From the NCBI GenBank assembly GCA_963575745.1, contig CAUYUJ010003403.1, forward strand, positions 320,315-384,314: 64,000 bases of DNA, in the 5' to 3' direction. The notes beneath the pieces are model-generated. The model searched no databases. It was not told the DNA's origin and saw only the letters and a program-made list of their open reading frames with translations. Positions 30,259 through 39,730 of the stretch are shown here, piece by piece; position 1 is the stretch's first letter, and each line of letters starts with the position of its first letter. Position numbers and translations under genes: made by a program. This DNA comes from Prorocentrum cordatum (Eukaryota; Sar; Dinophyceae; Prorocentrales; Prorocentraceae).

Positions 30259-30570
30259 TGCTGGCGCTACCCGTCCTCCGAAATTCTTAAGCATTCCCAG
30301 ACGCCGCCGGCGCGAAACATGACGTCATCGACCCCGTCCATCCCCCTCTAGATGATTGCCATCATCGGCCCGGAATAAAAGACAGGCTTCAGCTGCGTCC
30401 GCGCGCACGACGACTATGAATGACGAGCGACAAGCCATGAGCGACGACGACGACGACGACGAAAACCAGCCTCCCATGCGGATTCCTACGCGGACACCTA
30501 CGCAAATCCCAATGCGCACGGCGGCCGGAGCGCATTGGGGGAGCGAGAATTATGTCTAAAAAGGGGGGGG
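30259..30570. repeat. Segmental repeat block A, partial copy 3
   Basis: About 310 bp matching the central part of block A, from GGCGCTACCCGTCCTCCG to the A/G-run. Its left junction is a 21-bp minisatellite unit, so the block A and block B copies were recombined here. Confidence 0.85.
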
Positions 30571-31544
30571 GCATGACGCCCGTCATGCCCCAAGCAATAA
30601 AGAAACGGGCTCCATGGGTTGTCCGTTTCGCAAGGGCTAATGCGCTTCCGGTGCCCTTGCGGTCGATCTGCTCATGCATAGGCATGCCAATCGCCTCTCG
30701 GAGCTTCTTCATGTTGCAATATCTTTCGTCGAATATACGATTCCTATATTTTTTCCTGACCTCGTGGTGCCTTTGCCCCAACACGAATTGAATAATGTAC
30801 CTGAAATGTGGCACGGAAGAAATAAAAAGAATACATGTCCCGTTGTGGAGGCATTTTTTTGCGTAAAATCGGGCTTCTGAAATTAGAAACGCTAAATAAA
30901 GAACGCAGCCCCTCCGCGGCTTCAAAACACACTGGATGCACGAGAAGGGCTACAAAAACAACCGCGGAAGGACGTAGGGACGATCGAGCCTTTTCTGGAT
31001 TTAATGTATTCCTTTCTTAAATGTCTTGGCTGTAAAGCATCGCAGAAACACGAGGACGGTTAAAACCCGAATCCGCTTAATTTACGCAGGCCCCTTTTCG
31101 CTGACGTCGCACTGCCGGTAATATCGTCCTTCAGAGGGCGTGGCAAGCGGTAGTTTTCCAATTGGCGTTCAAAATCGTTGTGGTCCTCCTGGAAAAGCGC
31201 ACATATTCTAAAAATGGAAAATGGGATCTTTTTGCTTCTCTTATTCGTTCTGTTTTTTAATCATGCTACTCCGTTTTCCTTTCTATGCGGCTCGTCGTCG
31301 GGGACGGCGAAAGGTGGGAGACAGTGCGGATCATGGGGAGTAAACAGGAAAACGCGCAAGGGCGATGAGGGGAGACCAAAAAGGTGATCTAAAAGTCTGA
31401 CTAGGTTGCGCGATGAACGACACCAATGCCGCACGTAGCTTCATGAATATCACAGCGCCGGCAGACCGGTAGGCCGATGATGTGAAAAGACTGCCGATTT
31501 GAAAATAGGTTCTGCACCGAAAAACTAAAAAAAAAAATCGTGAT
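30571..31544. other. Spacer without recognisable gene
   Basis: AT-leaning, unique-looking sequence with short frames. A short plus-strand frame near 31213-31300 is hydrophobic (IFLLLLFVLFF) but has no context. No assignment. Confidence 0.45.
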
Positions 31545-31830
31545 GCGGGGTCTTCCAGGGGAAAACCCGAACGGGAATTTCAAAAACTTGATTTTCGAGA
31601 CGGTCGGCCGCAGGACTTCGGGATCAAAATCCGGGATCCAAATCCGGAAACCCGCATTTTCTAGTCGGTCGGCCAGTTCGCCTCCTGGAGGGTAGGGAAA
31701 GACCAAAATTTCAAATTTTGGTTTTTGGATTTTTCGATAGGTCTGCCATGCAGCATCCCGGAATCAAGACGAAAATTTCAAAACGTGATTTTTTAAGTCG
31801 GTCGGCCACGAAATCGCTCAAGAGAAATGC
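31545..31830. repeat. About 65-bp degenerate satellite
   Basis: Four to five units sharing AATTTCAAAA, TGATTTT and GTCGGTCGGCC words (GGTCGGCC near 31605, 31667 and 31803). Low identity, old array. Confidence 0.65.
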
Positions 31831-32204
31831 CGGAATGCCACCCCGTTATGGTCAACCGGCCTCGGGGCTAGTTCGGTCTCATTCGGACCATTGCGGGGTT
31901 TTGCCTGGAGGACACCCAGATTCCGGATTTCGCCGGCCAAAGGTCCTTCTGAGAAGAACGCCTCCCAACAAAGACGGAGTTGGGGGATTGCATTATCGTT
32001 TGAGCGGGTCGTCGTCGAAATGTGCAAGAATTTCGTTGTCGTTAGAACAAATCATTGCCGTGCCAAATTCCGTCGGCTCATGCTGAATGAAAGACCGGGT
32101 TGCACCTCTTTTTTGGATGCCGGCACAAATTTGGAAATCGGATGGATACGTGCAAAAAACAAAATAATAAAATACGAAAACTGGTGCAAACGCATACGGA
32201 AATT
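31831..32204. other. Spacer without recognisable gene
   Basis: Mixed composition; a plus-strand frame of about 120 codons (31891-32259) runs into the minisatellite and shows no motif. Confidence 0.4.
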
Positions 32205-32400
32205 TGAATCGATGAATATAGAAACTAGTGTGAATAGATATGGAAACCGGTGTAAATAGATACGGAAACCGGTGAGGGCAAATACAGAAACCGGTGTGGA
32301 TGAATACAAAAACCTGTGTAAATGGATACAGAAACCGGTGTAGGTGGATACGGAAACCGTTGTTCGAATACCATAGCCGTTATTTGGATATGGAATTCGT
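32205..32400 (+). repeat. 24-bp minisatellite, opposite sense copy
   Basis: Units of GATACGGAAACCGGTGTAAAT type, eight or so. Same family as 23155-23395, in reverse orientation. Confidence 0.9.
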
Positions 32401-32804
32401 TGCCACCCAAAACCTACCATCATGCAAAGCGACATCATTAGCAATTTTCCTGCAATTTCAAGATAATGCCAATACATAAGAAATTGAATGTGCAAACGGT
32501 TGCAGGGATATATTGAATGATATGAGCATTAAAATATTACGAGTGGACTCTAACGCCTATTCATTTTTTGTTTGTTTTTCTTATCTCCATTTTCCACCAC
32601 ATAATTTTCGGTTTTGTTGTCCGATTCTCTTTCACGTATTCATTTTTTCCACCAATATCATCGTTGTGCCAAACTTGTACAACATTATTATCCAAACCCA
32701 ATGGTTCCACTCCAATGCAATTGCAACTCGACCTTGAAGAGAAGGGTTCCATTATCTCGCAGATCATCGCTTATTTAGCATGAGCGGATAGTATGTTTTG
32801 CAAC
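32401..32804. other. AT-rich spacer
   Basis: AT-rich unique-looking sequence without open frames of note. Confidence 0.5.
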
Positions 32805-32975
32805 TCGCCAGTCCACATATCGATCTTGAACCACACAATGTGTAACCATTGGGTTTCGACGACTGTACGCCCAAACTTCCATATCGAAACGATCAATGTA
32901 TTTATCCCGATTACGTTTTTGTTCGTGATAAAATGGACCGTGTCTTTTTAAAACGCGGGCAATCAAACTAGAATA
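32805..32975. repeat. Block A tail, extra diverged copy
   Basis: Matches the AT-rich end of block A (27960-28140, 33440-33610), including TAACCATTGGGTTTCG and TTTATCCCGATTACGTTTTTG. It lies directly upstream of the full copy at 32981, giving a partial tandem. Confidence 0.85.
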
Positions 32976-32980
32976 ATCAA

Positions 32981-33717
32981 TGCACAGAGCTGTTATGCCC
33001 GCAAACACGGTTCATGTAGTGTAAACCGTATGGTGTACTCAAGCGTTGTGGTGCACGCGTGCTCTATGATGTAGACAAACGTCGTAGTGCAATTTGCCCT
33101 TTACATGGTGGCGCTATCCGTCTTCCGAAATTCCGAAGCATTCCCAGACGCCGCCGGCGCGAAACGTGACGTCATCGACCCCGTCCACCCCCCTCTAGAT
33201 GATTGCCATCATCGGCCCGGAATAAACGACAGGCTTCGGCTGCGTCCACGCGCACGACGAATGACGAGCGACAAGCCATGAGCGACGACGACGACGACGA
33301 CGACGACGAAGACCAAACCTCATACGGATTCCTACGCGGACACCTACGCGGATCCCAATGCGCACGGCGGCCAGTGTCCGGAGCGCACTGGGGGAGCGAG
33401 TACTAGGTCAAAAAAGGGGGGGGAGGGGGGGGCATGACGCCAGTCCACATTTCGATCTTCCACAACACAATTTGTAACCATTGGGTTTCGCCGACTGTAC
33501 GCCCGAACTTCCATATCGACACGATCAGTGTATTTATCCCGATTACGTTTTTGTTCATGATAAAATGGGCCGTGTCTTTTTGAAACGCAGGCAATACAAC
33601 TACAGTAATACTCAAAATGTAGCAGGAGAAAAAAACCATATGCGAACAATATTTCATTTCGGTAGCAGACCCGATTGAAATTCGGAAAACAAAACCCGTC
33701 CACATTTGTAGACATCA

Positions 33718-33749
<32 letters not shown>
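32981..33749. repeat. Segmental repeat block A, copy 2, plus poly(T)
   Basis: 32981-33717 repeats 27516-28245 with few changes; the GACGAC run is two codons longer. A run of 30 T (33720-33749) follows the right junction, where copy 1 has only TTTTTT. Confidence 0.9.
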
Positions 33750-33941
33750 CTGTTCTGCCGTTTTTTAATGGCAGTCACCAAAAAATCGCCAGCTAAAACA
33801 ATAGAAAACGAATGGGCACGACACGAAGAACATGGACGGAACAAACCAGGAACGTAGCGATAAACGCACCATTGCAATATTGTTTTTACCATTCCCATTG
33901 TCGTTATCGCCGTCGGGTCACCGTTGCTCTTATCCCTGGTA

Positions 33942-34060
33942 TTCGGTCGGGCCTGTCCCCCTACAGGGGGATTTTTGACGAAAAATTTAAAAAATACCCC
34001 CAAAATACTCCAAAAAGGTCAAGTCGAACATCCCCCTGTGGGGGGACAGGCCCGACTTAA
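33942..34060. mobile_element. Fold-back element family 1, complete copy (119 bp)
   Basis: Inverted arms begin TTCGGTCGGGCCTGTCCCCC and, from the other end, TTAAGTCGGGCCTGTCCCCC. Each arm contains its own small hairpin (TCCCCCTACAGGGGGA). The AT-rich centre has no coding capacity. It is flanked by perfect 8-bp direct repeats CCCTGGTA (33934-33941 and 34061-34068), so it is an inserted non-autonomous DNA element. An 8-bp duplication fits hAT, P, Merlin or MuDR-type transposases. Confidence 0.85.
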
Positions 34061-34640
34061 CCCTGGTACCATTCTCGTCATCGTCCGTACTTGGGGTAAT
34101 TCTGAAAACGGATTTTCGGGGAAAAAATATGTTCGAATAAACTGAACATGAAAGAACTTATCGGGGGAACCAATCCGCAACCATCACACATGGAACCTCC
34201 ATTGGTAAAAACCCAAAGCAGCAATTATGAGGACTCGAATCTGAAAATATGGAAAGCCAGAAACTCGGGAAATCAAAATCTTTATTACAGAAACCGATGT
34301 TCTTTCATGGGGGCCCACTTATGTCCACACATGCGGCTCATGATTCGTCTCGTACAATTTGTGATTCACTCAATGTTGTCTGTGATTCGTCGTGTGCGGT
34401 CTAAAACTCCATGTGTGTTGTTAATGATTCGTTGCGTGTATTGTCTGTGATTGGGCGCGCGCGGTTTGAAATTCAATGTATGCTGCCTGTGATTCGGCGC
34501 GCGCGGTCTGTGATTCAATGTGTGGTGTCTGTGATTCGGCGCGCGCGGTCTGTGATTCAATGTGTGTTGTCTGTGATTCGGCGCGCGCGGTCTGTGATTC
34601 AATGCGCGCCGTCTAAGATTCAATGTTTGGTTTGTGATTC
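34061..34640. repeat. Segmental block B copy 2 and 21-bp minisatellite
   Basis: 34061-34490 matches 29840-30258. It runs into about 12 reverse-sense units of the 21-bp minisatellite (TGTGATTCGGCGCGCGCGGTC alternating with TGTGATTCAATGTGTG), ending near 34640. Confidence 0.9.
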
Positions 34641-35000
34641 GGAACGTGCCGGAAAACAACAAACCAAAATGTACCTAGCCGATAAAGCGTTTGGATGATA
34701 CTTTTGTCGTGTGCGCGCTAATCACACAAAATTGTCGACAAAACTTCCGGTTCTTATTCGATGAAACGAAAATGGGCCATGTATATGCCTCCTGTATACA
34801 AATAGAAAATACAAATATAAGAAAAGCCATAATTTTACCTGTGAAGCCTGCTGTCATCAAATAGAGAATCTCAGTCTGTATATTGCGTGCTGCCGTCGTC
34901 GAACAAACGATTTGGTAACGGGGATGTTTGGATCATGAAGGCGTGGAGGAAGCGAGCGGGGATCCTCGCTTGTCCATCGTCGGTCAAATCGCTCATAATA
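34641..35000. other. Spacer without recognisable gene
   Basis: Mixed, slightly AT-rich. No motif seen in six frames. Confidence 0.45.
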
Positions 35001-36240
35001 TCAATGTCGCACAATAACGTTCCAACAACTTTGGTCAGACTTGCAACTTTCGGTCTCCATACTGGGAAAACTCCAAATTGAAGTCCAAAGTCTCATGAAC
35101 CCTGGAAGGAGAAACTCTGGTGCTCCTGCTGGAATAATGATTTGAATGGCGTGAGGATTCATAAGCGAAACAATTGTTGAAAATAACATTGCTGCGGTCC
35201 CGCTGCCTTTAAGGGCGGGCGTCCGTTCTGGAGTCAGTCCCAAAATGTGAAAAACAACAAATGCTTGGGCCGAAGAGAACGGCCTGACACTTGCCATCAT
35301 GTGTACGTTTTTTGCTGTGTTGTGTATGTGTGTTTATTAGTTGTTTCCACGGTCGCTTTCGTGGTGCCCTCGCGCCATTTTGGCCGCGTCGCAGCTTGGC
35401 TGCTCTTCGCACTTGTGCGTGCTGCTGCTGTTGGACCTCCTGGCCGCGGCCACCCTGGTACCTCGCAGCTTGCCGATGCTCACGCCCACTCTGGGCACCC
35501 AATTCGACCTCCGACTGTCGGTTCACTTGGCTGCGGCCACCCTGGTAGCTTCGCAATAGTCCGGGGGCTTGCGCCCTTGCAACTAAGTCCCGTCTGCAAC
35601 TTTCCCTGGTCGCCAGTTACCCTGGCCGCCTGCTGCCCCCGTCGCTTTGCATGCGTGCACCCTGGCAGTATTGGTTTCCAGCCTACCGCCAGCCTTTTCC
35701 ACTCGCGGGCCCGCCGCTGAGGTGCTGCGTGAGGCTCCGGCCCACCGCAAATTAAGTCGTCTTTGCGCGCCCCGGTCTGACTGGATTCGCCGCTGGCGCG
35801 CTCGCCTGCGGCCGCTGACAAAAAAGTATGTGTGTTTATGCTAATAAATATATAATGCACAAATCCGCTATTGGAGAGCACCGTGGTCGCCTATGAAGTG
35901 GTTCGGTTCCTCAAAAACCATCAGGAATTAAGGAGCCAGAACCCGAACCCAGAGTTGGAGAAGATCGCTTGAAATCGACATGATGAAACTTGGGGAGGGG
36001 CAGAACAATTAACAACCGGAATTGGACATGTAGCTGGAATGCGATCGGGGGGCGTAGAAAAAACATGGGAAACTTCAGGGTTCTCTGGAATCGGAGTCGG
36101 AGAAATAGCTCTCACACGATCCTGGGCAAAATGAAACATCAACATGTCTATGTAACTCAACACGAGGCCCAACCAGTTTTGAACGCCCATGCCGCTGGTA
36201 GGGCCGACATCGGCATCGCCGCACAAGCATTCGGACCCTC
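35001..36240 (-). other. Unassigned minus-strand coding-like islands
   Basis: Minus-strand frames with protein-like composition: 35300-35001 (QAFVVFHILGLTPERTPALK, then HAIQIIIPAGAPEFLLPGF), 35881-35480 (GARKDDLICGGPEPHAAPQR, later LPGWPQPSEPTVGGRIGCP) and 36226-35921 (ISPTPIPENPEVSHVFSTPP, ending SGFGFWLLNS). Beta-strand-like hydrophobic spacing is visible in the first. They do not join in one frame and I recognise no domain. GC-rich 35340-35800 has repeated GCGGCCACCCTGGTA words. Confidence 0.2.
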
Positions 36241-38358
36241 ATGTGCACCTGAAGCTGCAATTGGTAACCAATGTAATGGTTGAGTATGCCGATTGCTGAC
36301 CACATCAGCTGTTGCAGCAATAAACATGTAGTACGAGGTAACCCACGTGTGGCCCTGGGCTCTGGGCCTCCCCGAGCCAACGGCGTCTGTTTTCCATTAC
36401 CACCATAACATGGAGGGGGAGGGGGTCCTCGTCCTCCTCTCCCACCTCCTCCTCCTCCTCCTCCTCGTCCTCCTCCTCCGCCTTCTGCCCATCCAACTCA
36501 TAATGGTGGTGATGGAAAGCAGGCTCAACATATACGAAACATGGTTTTGGAACGAGAATCGCGAATCAAATTTGTCCATCTTTGAACGCAGCAATGTAAT
36601 CTTGGGATTCGTCCGCCTATCGCAAAAAGGTGATGTGTTTGCTACATGCCGTATATTGGGACCTCCATCGCGAAGACGGGCATTTCCAACATATTATCGT
36701 GCCCACGTGCAAGTGTGATTACCAGAAACAATGTGGTAGCCTTACCCGGTGTTGCAAGAGTCAGTACCAACGTAATTGCAGTAATGCTTGGAGATGTGTT
36801 TGCCGAACTTGTTATTGTAGACGGACCCAATATTGTTGTATATGGGATGAGCAATGTGTCGGGTAAGTTGTCGGGTCGGCTATGCAGTCCGACGACAACA
36901 ACCAACACGAGGCGTGGGATGCTTCGAGGACTACCCCCATCGGTATTCTACCACGACGCTGGGCTGCTCCGAGGTGCTGGGCATCAATACGGGGCTGCTG
37001 ATCGCCCACAACCCCTGCGACGCTCGGCGAGGCAAAGGCAGCTGGCAGCGGTGAGTGCCAACAGCACCCCGGCAAGGTGGCAAGCATGGGCACTCTCACT
37101 GGACGAGATGCACGCACGGCTCCACCTGGAGCCACTGGGTACGTTTTTCCGGCTTTCCGTGGTACGCCTCGCCCCCTTTGAGCTATTCCACTCTGTTGCC
37201 TCGCGGCCGCAGAGTCGCTCACAGAGTGATGGTATGCACTTGCGATTGTGCTATCGCTGCTAAAACCAGGAGCAGTAAAGCAGATCTCATAGTAGCCACG
37301 GCCTAAACAAATTAATCCAAATAGGGGCAGACCACTCCCCTCGCTCCTCTGCAATTTCGTTTCCCTTCCACTTCGCCTCCCTCCTTCCAGGTAACAGGAC
37401 TCTGGTGGTAACATTCGCTCCACTACAGAAGGATATGGGGATCATGACAGGAAGATGATCGGGAACGTGTGAAGCTTATCCGCCAAGCGGTCCGGCGAAG
37501 AAATGCTGCCAACACCGTCAACACGGCTGCCTTGGGGAGCCCCTCACGGCGCTGCGGTTCCAGACGCGACCCCACGCCGCATCGGCCGACACCTTCTCGC
37601 CCCCTTTCGACACCCATCCGACGAGAGGCGAGCGAAGCGAGCAAGGTGCCCAGAGGCACATTTCTGCACGCGCGGCGTCCGCTGCGCGAGTCTGCGCGAG
37701 TGTGGAAGGCTTCAATACATCACCAGCCGCTGGGAGGAGGGAGCAGGAAGAGGGAACAACTGCAGGGAGGTCTTCGTGAAAACGAGAGAGGATTATGGAA
37801 CCCGATTGAGGAAACATTGAAACATATTCAACAATGATGCGTCAGAGATCAAGCCACCTTAGCTGGATTATGGGGGACTCAGCGGGATCACGCTGGATTT
37901 CGACAAACGACTTACCAAGAAAGATGCTAAAATCAAACTGCTGGGAGTTGAAACCATATGAGGAATGGGAGAAGGACTGGCTGACCAAGACGATGAGACG
38001 AGACAGGAACGGGAAATCGAGAAATGATCACAAAAGATGGAATGGTGGCTGGGGCCGCCGCGGGAGCCGCTATGCAGAGGACATCACCAGCTCTAACTAC
38101 TGGGCGCCCTACAAAGCCAGCTGAGTCACGAATGCACGGTATCTGAAAACACAGGCCCATATATCCGAAGGACCGATTTGTCCAATCCCGACAATCCCCG
38201 GATGTTGTCATCCAAGAGCCGTCTTGGGCCCGGGGCGATCAACATGGATCGGGGACAACAGACAAGCACCTAGGAGGGATGCCGAGACCTCTGGGGGTCG
38301 CACATGAGCAAATCAGACCGCCGGATGTCTGGGAATGAAGTGGAGCGCGCGCTCCGCA
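36241..38358. other. Spacer with scattered unassigned frames
   Basis: A CCT-rich tract lies at 36425-36482. A plus-strand frame (36646-37263) and a minus-strand frame (36908-36642) overlap across 36.65-36.9 kb; both are hydrophobic and balanced (NVIAVMLGDVFAELVIVDGP on plus), but neither has a known motif. GTAAG and TTCCAG splice-like sites occur near 36862 and 37390. Nothing firm can be called. Confidence 0.35.
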
Positions 38359-38479
38359 CGGATTAGATCGTATGGTTGCGCTCCACGGCAGGGCGCATAA
38401 AAGCTGCACATGTGAATCTCGATTAGAGCGTAAGGTTGCGCACCATCCTTGGGCGCATGAAAGCTGCACTATTGTATCT
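38359..38479. repeat. 60-bp tandem duplication
   Basis: Two units of about 60 bp: CGGATTAGATCGTATGGTTG...GGGCGCATAAAAGCTGCAC and CGATTAGAGCGTAAGGTTG...GGGCGCATGAAAGCTGCAC. Confidence 0.85.
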
Positions 38480-38989
38480 CGGACCAAACAAAAAACTAGA
38501 GCGAGAGAGGAGAACAAAAATATGGATCTGGAGGACCGCATGGAAGGCTGCCGCGCGCGAGCGAACGCTACGCTGGCTGCCCATCCTCGTGCCGTCGTTC
38601 ATGTGATGTCGACGGTCACGTGCTGTGTGCCTCCTGACCCTGCAATATCCACAAAATGCAATGATGCATTTAAGGCACGCGCGCAAGGCTGCGCGCGGGT
38701 TCGCTTCACATGGCAGGACAATTCTAAGAGAGCGCGTGCGGCTCGGCGTCGTCGAATATTGCCAGAGTTCATCCTGGTCCAAGACTGAAGGCATCTGGGC
38801 CTCGGTATGGTTCTGACGACTCCAAACGGACCCCGAAAGCCGAAACCTCGATCCCAAGACCCCCGACGTCGTGACTTTCTCATAACGTCGACCCCCAAGG
38901 GTCTGGCCCCCCCTTCCCCTGGGACCGGTTTTCTATCCCGAGTCGTTTTTTGACGGTCCTGCGGCCCGGTAAAGACCCCCCAGAGGCGG
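38480..38989. other. Spacer without recognisable gene
   Basis: Mixed composition with a pyrimidine-rich end. No motif recognised. Confidence 0.4.
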
Positions 38990-39050
38990 GAAAACTCCTC
39001 CTCCCTCCTCCTCCTCCTCCTTGTCCTCCTCCTCCTCCTCCTCGAGATTT
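38990..39050. repeat. (CCT)n array
   Basis: CTCCTCC repeats on the plus strand, just downstream (minus-strand sense) of the putative exon at 39114-39206. Confidence 0.9.
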
Positions 39051-39113
39051 TTTCACAACGCGCGGGGCCCTGGTCCACCAGCCTCTGGCAACACCCGAGC
39101 AGTGGGCACTCAC

Positions 39114-39206
39114 CGCCTCACAGGGCGAAGTAGTAGAGCCGCACGGTCGGCCGGCCGTCGGTCGCGCCAGCGAGGGCGCGCTGCACGTCCGCGGCGCCCT
39201 CTCCGG
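39114..39206 (-). other. Candidate minus-strand exon after a CCT tract
   Basis: On the minus strand the (CCT)n tract (39375-39230) is followed by CCTTGGCCCAG|CCGGAGAGG and, 93 nt later, GGCG|GTGAGTGCCC, a strong consensus 5' splice site. One frame reads GAADVQRALAGATDGRPTVR then LYYFAL and a stop just before the donor; another is open throughout (31 codons). I do not recognise the protein. Evidence is splice signals only. Confidence 0.3.
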
Positions 39207-39219
39207 CTGGGCCAAGGGG

Positions 39220-39385
39220 AGGGCGCGGAGGGGGAGGGGGAGGAGGAGGAGGAGGAGGAGGAGGAGGAGGAGGAGGAGGAGGAGGAGGGGGAGGAGGAGG
39301 AGGAGGAGGAGGAGGAGGAGGAGGAGGAGGAGGAGGAGGAGGAGGAGGGAGGAGGAGGAGGAGGAGGGAGGGGGGGGAGGGGGGG
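39220..39385. repeat. (GGA)n array
   Basis: GGAGGA repeats with G-runs, then GGGGGG-rich sequence. On the minus strand it would serve as a polypyrimidine tract for the exon at 39206. Confidence 0.95.
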
Positions 39386-39589
39386 CGCGGTGCACGTCCG
39401 CGGCGCAACGCATCGCAAGGAGGAGTCTCGGTCGAGCAAGGCGCGCGGGCATGCAGGCAGCTCGAAGCGGGCCCGGACCTGCCTGCTCATCTCACCGGCG
39501 TCCCCTCCTCCTCATCACTCCCGTGCTGGTTCCTCTTCTGCTCTCTGTCGTCCTTGTTCCTCGTCCTCCTCGTGGTGGTCCAAGGGCTC

Positions 39590-39730
39590 CCAACTTCGCG
39601 CTTCGCGCTGCGCGAAGCGCGAATAACTTCGCGCTCTCGCGCCGCCCCCCCCAAAGGGAGAAAAGGAGGACGAGGAGGAGGGGGAGAAGGAACGATAATC
39701 GCGAAGCGCGAATAACTTCGCGCCCTCGTG
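39590..39730. repeat. Palindrome-rich CGCGAAGCGCGAATAACTTCGCG repeat pair
   Basis: CGAAGCGCGAATAACTTCGCGC occurs at about 39615 and 39703, the first within a palindrome (ACTTCGCGCTTCGCGC / GCGCGAAGCGCGAA). A purine-rich segment separates the copies. Confidence 0.7.
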
